Shown: positions 34,730 through 45,895 of the stretch, piece after piece
How positions within the stretch are numbered: the stretch's first letter is position 1
Layout: the number at the start of each line of letters is the position of its first letter
DNA from: Piliocolobus tephrosceles
Taxonomy: Eukaryota > Chordata > Mammalia > Primates > Cercopithecidae
Direction: 5' to 3'
Assembly (NCBI RefSeq): GCF_002776525.5
Contig: NC_045438.1
Coordinates: forward strand, 147,538,095 to 147,602,094
DNA length: 64,000 nt
Translations under genes and position numbers: made by a program
Notes under the pieces: generated by a model
What the model was told of the DNA's origin: nothing
The model's database searches: none
The model's input: only the letters and a program-made list of their open reading frames with translations

Positions 34730-34774
34730 AGACGAATACCATCACACATTTTTGGAAATAACTTAATTGCGCTT
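34730..34774 (+). repeat. First copy of an exact 45-bp direct duplication
   Basis: AGACGAATACCATCACACAT at the start and ACTTAATTGCGCTT at the end; all 45 bases recur at 37387-37431. Neither copy lies in a repeat family that I recognise. Confidence 0.95.
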
Positions 34775-35924
34775 AATTGCCCTTGTCCTACCAGCTATAA
34801 TCTGTCAAGGAGATCCAGCCATGCCTTCAATTATATTGCTCTCTCAACCTGAGACTCTCCAGCCCTCAAAGCTGTTTATTTGTTTTATAACCTGTGTCAA
34901 TAGAAATCTATTTTTAATCCCTTTACTGCTCCTTGGTCTCTTCTAACTACTATGATGAGGACCACGTTCATATAATGCCTTGAATGTTACTGGTATTAGT
35001 AAATAACATAACCTTTTACTATTTAAAAAAGAAAAGAAAAAGATTAAACAATGAAAAATGAGCCTAGACTAGAAATCTCTATTGACCACAGAATTGTTGT
35101 GACACTAAAAGCTATTTAACTATAAAAGGTCCTTAAATTACAAAATATGCAAATTACCTTTATGCAAGAAATGTACCAAATATTCTAAGATTCAGAGTGC
35201 TTAAAAACATTCACCCAACTGGGATGATTTCAGATTAAAGAAAATAAGGATGGTGTAATTATATACACTTACCTTGACAAATAGAAAGCAATCTGTGATT
35301 AGAACATAGCAATTAGTTACAAAATGCTTCACATGGATTTAATTACCCATCAGTCTACATGTAGCTTAATTACTTTTATCTCATTGCATCAGTAAAAGAT
35401 TTCTGCCTGAGGCAACTGCCAGTCATATATTTATAAGGTTTCTAGACTTTACAGTGAATACATTATAACATTCAGGCAAATGTGCTAAAGTTACAGTTGC
35501 AGAGGCATTCTTAATTTTCAGTCTCTCTTTTTAGTTAATAAACGATCTCATCCCTTTCTTAGAGTCAACTACCATCTAACTTTCACACTGACAGTGCCAC
35601 CTATTTGGCTAAATAACACTGTTGATATAAACTTCACCTTTGTTTATTTTAATCCTGTAGGAGCCAGAAGGAAAGACCTTTGAAACCAAAACAATTATCT
35701 TATTGCCCTGAAGAAAAGGGTATTGTTTTCTCATGGGGAAGGTAAATACTTAAATTCAGAAAGGAGATGATGCTCTTTCTTTAGGCTGGCTGAAGAAAGT
35801 CCTTTTTCTTCCTGCTGCACTGCTAATGGTGGCTTCCTGAGATGGCATGTTTGTGATTCAGAGTGAGAAGCACTATACTGCATTTTTTCTCTCCTTGGGA
35901 AGACAGTTTTGAAATTCCGCCAAC
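34775..35924. other. Unique AT-rich sequence
   Basis: No repeat or coding signal recognised. Confidence 0.45.
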
Positions 35925-36110
35925 CACGGTTTGATTCCTGGCTCCTTCATTGATTAACTCAATGTCTGGACAAGTTACTTAATTGACCTGAGGATAAATA
36001 ATAACTATCTCATTAGGCTACTAAATACAATAACACAATCAGATTCATTAACACAAAAAACATCCAGTACAGGACCTTGGCTCCATAGCAAGGCATATAA
36101 TAAAAGCTAA
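35925..36110 (+). mobile_element. MIR
   Basis: GGTTTGATTCCTGGCTCCTT, GGACAAGTTACTTAATTGAC, AGGATAAATAATAACTATCT and GGCATATAATAAAAGCTAAT follow the MIR order. Confidence 0.75.
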
Positions 36111-37386
36111 TACTGTTTGCTGGATTCCCCTAGGAGGGTTCTATGAGGATTATATGATTTCATTAGAAAAAGCGCTCTCTTTGGAACTAGGTAGATAATA
36201 CCCTCTCTCTCATTTTTCTTTAGTGAAACATTTTTGGGGTTGGTGGGGAAATCACATTCTCTAAAAACGGAAAGTTTTTAGGACTCTGGAATTTGGGTGT
36301 TAGTGGACTCTGGTCCCATTCTAGTTTAGAACCACTGTAGAAATTCCCTTCTGTTAAGGAAAACAGCTTTTGGGAAAGAGGGCATTGTCTCAACTCAATT
36401 AACAGAAATCTAAAGAGACTTAGGGCTCATGAGTCAGCAGGAATCCCTTTGTAATTTCTTCCTTACCCACACCAAAGTTTCTTCTGTTTATGCTTATATA
36501 TAAACAAAATCGATAGGAAAAAATGGGTCTGAAGTGCTACAGCGCTTCAGAATTGTCAATAAAGCATGTTACAACTTCAAATGGGAACATGGGTGGACAC
36601 AATTCTAATTAGGTAGGTCCAACGTGGTGTCCAAAACTGTGTACCCCAGTGATCCTGACACTCCAACTTTGAGAAACATTCAGTGGGTTCATAAGAGAAC
36701 ACAACAACAACTCAAATATTTTAGTTATCAAAATCCTTAAAAAAAGAAAGAAAATAATTTTAGACTTTCAGAAAAACTTTTAAAATCCCCTCCTTAAATT
36801 TAGTTCTCATATTATTATTTCATTTGTCCCAATTATTGATCCCAAAAAGGAATACAGACTCCAGTTTCTTAAAAATAGCTTGGAAATGATTAATGTGTCA
36901 CCATGATATATAGGTTTACCACTACGGTTGAAAGAAATAAAGAACTAGGAGAGAGAAGTATATGATACAAAGGCAAGATTTTATGGTTATGTGTGGGCAC
37001 TAACGCAGAGAGAAAGAACTTGACATTTGAGATGTGTATTAAATATATGAAGATAATCTATACTGTAAAATTAATCGACTGAAGACTTTCTGAATTTCTA
37101 CTCCTTAATTCATAAACTTCAAAGCAAGCATTAAATGACAGTTGCTTGAAAAATATTTTCAGCTTCTTTCGGGTAAGGAGCTGTGTTTTATTCATTTAGG
37201 TACAAACAGCACAAAGTAAGTTCTCAATGTTTGCTAAAGGAAGGAAAGGGATGAGGCAGCAAGGAAAATACCTCAAATGTTTCATCTTTTAGGAAGGGCA
37301 AATGTTTCCAATTTTTTTTTTCCCAATATTACTGTGAGTTCGAAATCATTTTTAGAATGTGTTCTACAGATAATCACATGCCACGG
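36111..37386. other. Unique sequence
   Basis: No firm repeat. A small hairpin-like inverted repeat CTGAAGTGCT..AGCGCTTCAG sits at 36529-36550. Nothing coding recognised. Confidence 0.45.
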
Positions 37387-37431
37387 AGACGAATACCATC
37401 ACACATTTTTGGAAATAACTTAATTGCGCTT
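37387..37431 (+). repeat. Second copy of the exact 45-bp direct duplication
   Basis: Identical over 45 bp to 34730-34774. The flanks differ on the left. On the right a loose similarity (TAAT then CCCTT) may continue for about 12 bp. Confidence 0.95.
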
Positions 37432-37804
37432 TAATCCCTTTGTGTAGCTTGTTCAAGCAGTTCTTATTCAGCACCAGGAGAATAGTTCTGTTAGTAGCGA
37501 AACTCCCCTGAATCTGCCTCTTACCAGGCAATGACGATGAGGCCATTAATATTGCCTATGTCTTATTTGTAAAACTGTATGGTGACACCGGATTCTTACC
37601 ATTCAATGGCAGCAAATTTACCAGTAGAGAACACAGCACAGGGCCTAGTGTCTGGCAACGAGGCCAATTATGATATGTAGCAACTTTTCCAAGCTCAAAT
37701 GACTTCAAAGATGAATTATAACTAGAAAACGATTGCATATATATCATTAAATGTACATCCCATATGTCAGTATAAAACAGTGATGCAGTTAGGCTAAGCT
37801 TTAG
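37432..37804. other. Unique sequence
   Basis: Nothing recognised. Confidence 0.45.
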
Positions 37805-38330
37805 TCAGTATGGGTTAGAATTCTGGTTCTACTGTGTACTAGCTAGGTAGCCAAGGCAGCCTTAATTACTGGTCTCTGAGCTTAGGTTTCCTAGTCTGTG
37901 AGATTAAGACACGTGGCCAGGCGCAGTGGCTCAGCCTGTAATCCCAGCACTTTGGGAGGCCGAGGCGGGCGGATCATGAGGTCAGGAGATCGAGACCATC
38001 TTGGCCAACATGGTGAAACCCTGTCTCTACTAAAAATACAAAAATTAGCCGTGCGTGGTCGCAGGAGCCTGTAGTTCCAGCTACTTGGGAGGCTGAGGCG
38101 GCAGAATTGCTTAAACCCGGGAGGTGGAGGCTGCAGTGAGCTGAGATCGTGCCACTGTACTCCAGCCTGGGCAACAGAGCGAGACTCTGTCTCAAAAAAA
38201 AAAAAAAGATACACATAATACCTACACCTCATAAAGTTAATGTAAAGATTAAATGAGAAAATCCATATAAACACTTCCCACTGTTCCTGGCACTTAGTAA
38301 AAAACGAATCCTAGCAACTGTCATTATTAT
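37805..38330 (+). mobile_element. MIR interrupted by an Alu
   Basis: Left half: GGTTAGAATTCTGGTTCTAC, TGTACTAGCTAGGTAGCC, CTCTGAGCTTAGGTTTCCTA. Right half: ACCTCATAAAGTTAATGTAA, TTCCTGGCACTTAGTAAAAA and TGTCATTATTAT. The two halves are collinear in MIR. Confidence 0.85.
37915..38207 (+). mobile_element. Alu (AluY/Sc-like)
   Basis: GGCCAGGCGCAGTGGCTCAG to an A15 tail; GATCATGAGGTCAGGAGATC in the left arm. Inserted in a MIR. Confidence 0.95.
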
Positions 38331-40136
38331 GAAAGATACTAAAGTAACAATGAGGGGATGTGGGTCCACTCCAGGTTTCAACATGGGTTTTGTTTACTGG
38401 ACCAGCAGCCATTGCCTTTGGAAATTGGAAATGACAATATGCTTACTAAAGCATTTGAATGACTCTGGAATTGCCATTCGGAGACGAAAACTACTTCTTT
38501 GACAGTAAAGTTACAATAAAAAGGATAATTGTGGCATAGTCTGTTCAGACCTATATGCAGAAATTGCCCTATTTGCAAATGGGAACTACCCAAGCACAGA
38601 AATAGAGCTTGACAGGGCTTTAAAAAACAATAGAGTTAATTAAAAGAAAAACAAATACTTTTTATAGAGTTCAAAAACAAGTTAATTTTTTTTTTTTTTT
38701 TAAATTCACGTTTATGGTGTTAACAAAGAGTTGAAAAAACAATGAAATAAATGTTGGAAACCACTTCAACTGACTTCTTTTAAACAGCTTTCATTAGTTT
38801 GGTTTGAGTCTGTTTTTTAGCTCACTAAGTGTTTTTAAAATTAGATTTGTTGTTTTAAAGTAGCTTTTCTTGGTACTTTTTGTCAAGAAAAGTCCAGAAA
38901 TCACTTATACTTTTGACCCAGAAAATCCAGATAAACTTGATAAAGAAATGCTCTTGTAAGCCAACTTTATGAAGACAAATTTAAATTAAAGGAAAAAAGA
39001 AAACACAGTTTCAGAGTATTTAAACAAGCACGAAAATCGTAAATCAGGTGCTGACATCTTAAAACAAAAATAATGTGCTAAGTCTCTGAGTCTTTTTTCC
39101 TTGTACTCTTTGGGGGCCAGGATGGGGAGAAGATGTTGACTCTGAGTCAGCCCTCAGCTGATGGGAATTAAAAGGAGCCATCAGCAGCCCAACTGCCAGT
39201 GGGGAAGAACACACTTTGACCCCAGAGGCAGAGAGCTGGTAGATCTTCAGGTGTCAGCCGGCAAAAAAGTAAAATTAAATTAAAAGAATAAATCAGCCTC
39301 CATCCTGATAATAATATACCTGCCCGTTACAAAACTGCAACAACAACAAAATCTATTTTGACACTTTTGAATGTTAAAAGAGGTCAGATGTAAGGCAAAA
39401 TTCACTGGTAGTAACGTCAAATAGATAAGGCATAAACAAAAAACATCCAATCTGCTATCATTCCTTCCTTAGGAATGAGTGCCTTCTCCAAACATCCCTG
39501 TCTTACTGCTTTTTTCTACCTTGCTTTTTCTACCACTGCCTCTGTGGGGGAACACCTCTGCTTTCCTGGGTTTTCCTTTCCATTTACTTCTAGGTCGTGT
39601 GATGCACAGGAAAATGCTATCCTTGCCCCCAAGGTTAATCTTTATTACCAGGAAGAGTATGTGTCCCTTCCCCAGGGAAGACCTGGAGTAGTCCCAGAAA
39701 AAAACCACAGCTGACAAGTGGCTGTAGGCATTTAAGTCGTCTCCTGGCACCATCTCCCCAGAAAGTTATCCCGCTAAGCTTGGACCTTTGAGTTGGGATC
39801 TTTTTCCTATCTACTGGGATCCTTCCATACTTTCTGGAACTGTCAGGATTTATTCTAATAATTCCTGGAAGAAGGAAAGGCTACATTTCCACTGTATAGG
39901 GTTAAAACTGCAGGGAGGCGAGCAGTGTACTTTCACTTGAAGATGTAATGAATATTGGCTGGCTTTATAGACATCATCCTCAAGCTCAGATGGAACTCAA
40001 AACAATATGCCGAGAGATTATGAATCCAGGACTCAACTTCATAAGTATTTTGAGTTGAATAGATTTGTGTACGAGAAAGCTTCATAATTTTTTCAATTCT
40101 CGAGTATTACCACTAACTTATAAAAGAATACTGGAG
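38331..40136. other. Unique sequence
   Basis: No Alu, L1 or LTR. A T19 tract at 38684-38702. The part 39100-39260 is GC-richer and holds a perfect AP-1-like palindrome TGACTCTGAGTCA (39137-39149). Overlapping open frames on both strands at 39469-39753 are unconvincing. Confidence 0.5.
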
Positions 40137-40288
40137 AGCTGGGCACAGTGGCTCATGTCTGTAATCCCAGCAGCTCAGGAGGCTAAGGTGGGAGGACGGT
40201 TTGAGGCTAAGAGTTCAAGGCCAGCCCGGGCAACATAGCAAGATCCTGTCGCTAACAAAAGTGAAAAAAAAAAAAAAAAAAAAAAAAG
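40137..40288 (+). mobile_element. Alu left monomer (FLAM-like) with A-tail
   Basis: GAGCTGGGCACAGTGGCTCA to AGCAAGATCCTGTCGCTAAC with an A24 tail. One arm only. Flanking AAAGAATACT and AAAGGAATATT are consistent with a target duplication. Confidence 0.9.
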
Positions 40289-40359
40289 GAATATTGCAAA
40301 CCTCAGGGACAATCTATAGTAGAAGAAACTATTTTAACTGTGGTTTTTTCAATACTGCC

Positions 40360-40580
40360 TCACTTTAGTCGCTTGATTTTGTCAGATCTCAGATTCTTCA
40401 TCTGGAAAATAAAGAGCTTAGATCAGACCAGCTTAAGGTTTTGGAATTAGAGATCCCCTTTGATAATGACAGAAGCTAAGGATACCCTTCCAAAAACGTG
40501 CCACATACAACATTTGGTTTGATTATTTCAGGTGATTCACAGATCCTGGAAAGCACATCTGTGAAAAACTCCTGGGCTAT
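40360..40580 (+). mobile_element. Ancient interspersed repeat relic (class uncertain)
   Basis: CAGATTCTTCATCTGGAAAA (MIR-like) is followed by GAGATCCCCTTTGATAATGA, TTCAGGTGATTCACAGATCC and AAAACTCCTGGGC, which match a common old mammalian repeat that I remember without a sure name. Confidence 0.4.
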
Positions 40581-43567
40581 GTTTAAATGTGATATTACAA
40601 TCACTGCACATAATAAAACATTTTTTAAAATAAAGGTATACAATTTTTACCGCTAGAAAATTAGTTTCTTAACATCCTCTAAGGAACTATTGAACAATTA
40701 TTTGCAAAATATAAGTTTAAAAAGACTCTGATATTACCAGCCTGCACATGGCACCTTCCCCGCCATGACACCTTTACATTCTATGTGATTGTAAAATGAT
40801 CACTCCATCAGCTGAGGATGGTTACCATTGATTGGCAAGTGTCTTAAGTACTATAAGAGTCATAATTTCCCTGGCCTGAAACTATCAGAGCTCTCACCAA
40901 ACATTAATGAAATAGCTGGCTAAAGCTACATAAGATTTTCAGAGACAAAACATTTCCCTTTTGCATCAAACGCAAGCTGTTTGCTTAGAAAAAACAGAGT
41001 AAGGCTGTTCAAGAAAGAAACATCTCAATTATCAAATGATAATGAAGTCAAATTATACAGTCTAATAATCTTCTAAGATTTTAATAAAAACTGATAGAAT
41101 AATTTTTACACTCAGTAACACTCCGAAAGGTCAAGACAACTATTAAAGAAAATAATATAATTAAAGATGTATAGTGTTTGTAAGTTGAAATCAGGAGAAG
41201 ACACTACTTTGGGGGGAAAAAAACATTATTCCTGGATTCAGACTTCTTAGTTACCAAGGCAAATAGAAAATATAAAGCAAAAAAGCACATTCCTGTTTTA
41301 GGAAACGTTTCCTAGGACATAATTCCCCAAATATCTTTTAGATTCCAGAATCAGAATTCCAGAGTCTAGGATACATCTTCCTGTCCACCACAGGTCAAAG
41401 ATTTGACTTTCCACTTCTTTTTGTTACTATGGTTAAAAATCGCTTAAAAAGTAATATTAATGCAAAAGAGGTGGACTCCTATTGCATTATTAATAGGCAA
41501 TGCAACGTAAACGGTTTTGTTCACCATTCTTCACTGCTCTTGCTAACAGTTTCAAAACAGGAGGTGCTGAAGCATGAAGACTGTTTGCAGCCATTGCTTT
41601 TTGAAATCACAGTGCTGGGAATTGGTGGAATTCTTGCCTCCTTGGGTTATTATCAGACACTGTGAGCTTTCTTTGAAAGCAGACTATAAATTCACAAGGG
41701 GGTCCCCTGCCTTCAATCAAGGAAATGTTTAAAATGACCCCATCTGCTATTTTAATGTATTCTTCCCAAAGACTGCCATAAATATTTAATATAAGAAAGG
41801 CGCTGTTTAAACACAATGAATAGCTTATGAAATTAAAGTTGGCTGACGGATTACACTGTATACATAATACACTGTAAATAATGACAAAGAAAATATGAGC
41901 AGCATTACTAACTTTCTCTTATTTCTCTTGACATTTCTTAAGGAATGTTCAAAAGACATTTAGATATGGTCAGCTTAATTGATACCAAAGGCTGACTAAC
42001 TCTATAGAGCCATTCTATTCATGTCTCTCTCTATATATAAATATATATAAACATCTTGGTATATTACCCACTGAAAGGGTATGAAATCGATTTTCCATTT
42101 CTCAAGAAGTCTCACTTAGCCCACTATGTTCACAAAAGTCACAGAACTATGATGGACACCTTCTATCAAGTCCCTGGTTTAGTTTCTTATATTCAAACAG
42201 GAATCAACACTTAATATTAGGCTTTTCTATGGAAGATATTCAATGCATACGTATTGAATGAGTACATACAGTTTTTATCAGATGCAATTATATACTGCAT
42301 TCAAAATTTCCAAGGTAAGATGCTCCTTCTTTCTGGTACTGTTCCAATAACCAACCTGCATATTTTCTATTCTCATGAATATGCATTTATTCTTACTTTG
42401 TTTTCACAGAAATAGAGAACAGCTGTGCCTCTTCTCCTTATAACTCCTAATCTTTTGATTCTTCTGTCCAAATCAAACAATTTCAACTTCTTTTAATTTT
42501 TCTGAGGTCTCTTTTTCTAACCATTTTCACTGAATTTCTCCACAGTGTAATATTAGAATTATTTCTCAATATTTATATGCCTCCAAAGTAATGTTAACTC
42601 TTACAAGATCAACATACCCTTGACATAAGATAAGTGTACTGACCAGATTATTTTTTCCTGCTGGCTCAGTGCCAAGTCCAAATTCTTTATGTAAACAACT
42701 ATAGAGTTCAACATACCATATAGATTTTTGACCAACCCTTCAGCTAATTTCCATAGATTCTTTTATTCTCTTGATGCCATCAATTTCTCCCATACTGATG
42801 TCATGTGTCAATATCCTTTGTATATTTTTCATTCTGTTTACTAAATAAAAGGCAATATTGTTCTAAGCTAATAATATCATCTTCAGAAAACCATCCTCAG
42901 GTTATTAACAGAGCTCTGTTTAATAGCCTGCAAAATGTACCAATTTATTTTTCTAAAAATCTTATAGAAAAAATACGTTGGAACTTGTCAAGATTTTCAT
43001 TTAAGTCTAGATAATAAAGATTAATTTCTTCCCCCATTTTTAGATGGAGTATCACTCAATCATAAAAGAGAGGAACAAAATTGATAATAGTGTTGAAAAT
43101 GTTACAGTACTCTGTAACTAATATCTTTGGCTTGATATTTTTACTGTTGATAGAGGTTCTAGTATCTTCCCATTTTTAATCATTAGTATCATTTACAAGT
43201 AAGTCTATTTAAAAGGAGATTACTATATTTTCTGGAATCCAAGATACCAACAATGTAAAGGATGTCTTTTTTAAAAAGGCACTACTAAGGAAAAAACAAT
43301 AAAATGTTTTTACATAATCACTAAATTCCCTAAATTATCAGATGTATTTTCACTTAGCAGTAAAAATGTAAAATAAGTGCACCTTAATATTTTATTAAAC
43401 AAGGTATTGTTATTTTTCTGCTCTTATAACAGTAAATTCTATAGTAAGTACATTCCTAAACATCACATAGTACTTATAATGTAAGCCACAGAGTTAATTA
43501 TTTCACATGAAAAAGTCAGTCTGTTACTATATTGATACTCTACTAGAATTCTGAACACCTTAAATAT
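40581..43567. other. Unique AT-rich stretch, possible regulatory DNA
   Basis: About 3 kb with no recognised repeat. 41400-41900 looks compositionally ordered: an inverted pair TTGCATT/AATGCAA (41482-41488 and 41499-41505) surrounds ATTAATAGG. A short TATA run lies at 42030-42050. No coding signal. Conservation is not testable here. Confidence 0.5.
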
Positions 43568-43829
43568 AGGCTATATATACCTCGAAGATATTGCAGGTTC
43601 AGTTCCAGACTACTGCAATGAAGAAAAAAAGTGCAATAAAGCAAATCGTATGATAAAATGAGTCACACAAATCGTCTAGTTTCCCAGTGCATCTATCTAA
43701 AAGTTATTTTTATGCTGTGGTCTATTAAGTATGCAATAGTATCATGTCTGAAAAAGTGCACATACCTTGATTTTAAAATACCTTATTGCTACAAATGCTA
43801 ATGATCATCTGAGACTTCAGGGAGTCGTG

Positions 43830-44991
43830 ATTTTCTTTTGCTGGTGAAGGGTCTTGACTCCAACGTTGATGGTTGCTGCCTAATCAAGGTGGTGGTTGGT
43901 GAAGGTTGGGTTGCTGTTGCAATTTCTTCAAGGAAGGCAGCAATAAAGTTTGCTATATTGGTTGATTCTTCCTTTCACAAAAGATTCTCTGTAGCACGAG
44001 CATTTTACCCACAAAAGAACTGCTTTTCAAATTGGAGTCAATCCTCTCAAACCCTGCTGCTGCCTTAGCAACTAAGTTTATGTAATATTCAAAATCCTTT
44101 GTTGTCATTTAAACAAAAGTCCGAGATGGCATCTTCTCTCAATAGAAGTCTGTTTCAACTGTATTGAAAATCTGTTGTTTAGCATAGGCACCTTCATCAA
44201 TGGTCTTAGTTAGATCTTCTGGATAACTTGCTGCAATTTCTTCATCAGCATTTGCTGCTTCACCCTGCACTTTTATGTTATGGAGATGGCTTCTTTTCTT
44301 AAACCTCATGAATCAACCTCTACTAGCTTCAGACTTTTCTTCTGCAGCTTCCTCATCTCTTTCAGCCTTCATAGAATTGAAGAGAGTTAGGGCTTTGCCT
44401 TGGATTAGACTTTCGCTTAAGAGAATGTTATGGTTCATTTGATCTTCTATCCAGACCACTCAAACTTTCTTCTATCAGCAATAAGGCTGTTTCACTTTCT
44501 TATCATTTGTGTGTTCACTGGAGTAGCACTTCTAATTTCCCTCAATATCTTCTCTATTGCATTCACAACATGACCAACGGTACAAGAGACCTAGCTTTCA
44601 GCCTGCCTTGCCTTTTGACATGCCTTTTACTAAGCTTAATCATTTCTAGAGACAGGGTCTTACTCTGTCGCCCAGGCTAGAGTGCAGTGGTATGATGTCA
44701 GCTCACCGCAACCTCCGCCCCCTGGGCTCAAGCAATCTTCCCACTTCAGCCTCCCTAGTAGCTAGGTCTATGGGTACGCACCACTACACCTGGCTAATCT
44801 ATTGTATTTTTGTAGAGGCAGGATTTCACCATGTTGCCCAGGCTAGTCTTTAACTCCGGAGGTCCACCCACCTCGGCCTCTCAAAGTGCTAGATTACAGG
44901 CGTGTACCGCCATGCCTGCCCATTTCTAGCTTTTGACAAAAAGTGAGAGACATGCAGCTGTCCCTTTCACTCGAACACTTAGAGGCCTTCG
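43830..44991 (-). pseudogene. Dead Tigger1 transposase (pogo/CENP-B type)
   Basis: On the minus strand the N-terminal sequence reads KASKCSSERDSCMSLTFCQK then LEM, which matches the Tigger1 transposase start, but the initiator ATG has become AAG (44990-44992). An Alu then interrupts the helix-turn-helix DNA-binding region. The central DDE catalytic part is deleted and the C-terminal part ends near 43830. In this family the enzyme cuts and pastes the element at TA sites; this copy lacks start, continuity and catalytic core. Confidence 0.85.
44650..44920 (-). mobile_element. Alu (AluJ/S-like), minus strand, without A-tail
   Basis: AGACAGGGTCTTACTCTGTC to CCGCCATGCCTGCC. The perfect target duplication CATTTCTAG (44641-44649 and 44921-44929) abuts the Alu 3' end with no T-run between. 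Inserted in the Tigger1 transposase relic. Confidence 0.94.
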
Positions 44992-45237
44992 TAGGGTTAT
45001 TTGTTGGCCTAATGTCAATATTGTTGTGAGTGAGGCAATAGGGAGGCCAGAAGAAAGACAGACAGAGAGAGGGAGAGGGATTGCTGGTGGGGGAACAGTC
45101 AGAACACATACTATTTATCAATTAAGTTCACCATCCCATATGGGCATGGTTTGTGGTATCTCAAAACGATTGTAATAGTAACCTCGAAGATCACTGATCA
45201 CAGATCACCATAATAAATATAGCAGTGAAAACATGTG

Positions 45238-45540
45238 GGCCGGGCGCGGTGGCTCACACCTGTAATCCCAGCATTTTGGGAGGCCGAGGTGGGCGGATCA
45301 CGAGGTCAGGAGATCGAGACCATCCTGGCTAACACAGTGAAACCCCATCTCTACTAAAAAAAAAAAATACAAAAAAATTAGCCGGGTGTGGTGGCGGGCG
45401 CCTGTAGTCCCAGCTACTCGGGAGGCTAAGGCAGGAGAATGGCGTGAACCCGGGAGGTGGAACATGCAGTGAGCCGAGATTGCGCCACTGCACTCCAGCC
45501 TGGGCGACAGAGCAAGACTCTGTCTCAAAGAAAAAAAAAA
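45238..45540 (+). mobile_element. AluY
   Basis: GGCCGGGCGCGGTGGCTCAC, GATCACGAGGTCAGGAGATC and GAGAATGGCGTGAACCCGGG: a good AluY with an extended A-run in the linker and an A-tail. The flanks ACATGTG and AAATGTG suggest a short target duplication inside Tigger1. Confidence 0.96.
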
Positions 45541-45750
45541 GAAAAATGTGAAATATTGTGAGACATACCAAAATGTGACACAGAGACACAAAGTTAGCAC
45601 AAGATATTGGAAAAAAACGGTGCTGAGAGAATTGCTTGAAGCACAGTTCACACAAACCTTCAATTTATGAAAAAACTTACAATATCTACAAAGGAAAATA
45701 AAGCAAAGTGCAATAAGAGGAGGTATGCCTGTACTCAAGAGTTGTATGTA

Positions 45751-45895
45751 GGCTGGGCATGGTGGCTCGCGCCTGTAACCCCTGTACTTTGGGAGACGGA
45801 GGCTGGAGGATTGCTTGAGCCAGGAGTTACAGATCAGCCTGGGCAACATGGCAAGACCCTGTTTCCACCAAAAGGAAAAAAAAGAGAGAGAGAAA
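45751..45895 (+). mobile_element. Alu left monomer (FLAM-like)
   Basis: GGCTGGGCATGGTGGCTCGC to AACATGGCAAGACCCTGTTT with a tail containing GAGAGAGAG. One arm only, about 18 bp right of the Tigger1 end. Confidence 0.9.

Larger units (their letters stand above)
43568..45732 (-). mobile_element. Tigger1 DNA transposon, internally deleted
   Basis: Terminal repeats: left ACCTCGAAGATATTGCAGGT, right GCAATAAGAGGAGGTATGCC ending CCTG followed by TA. Known Tigger1 phrases occur in order, e.g. TCTATCCAGACCACTCAAAC and CACTGATCACAGATCACCAT. Roughly 1 kb of the transposase middle is missing, with the joint near 44112-44122. Two Alus (44650-44920, 45238-45540) are inserted. Confidence 0.93.

Noticed and set aside
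36529..36550. Hairpin-like inverted repeat, possible small RNA
   Set aside because: A 10-bp stem with a 2-base loop is too short for a microRNA precursor and includes a mismatch.
37891..38274. 127-codon minus-strand open frame
   Set aside because: Antisense Alu (37915-38207) plus flanking MIR.
39469..39753. Overlapping frames of 70-94 codons on both strands
   Set aside because: Mutually exclusive readings of the same bases, no recognised motif, no splice or promoter context.
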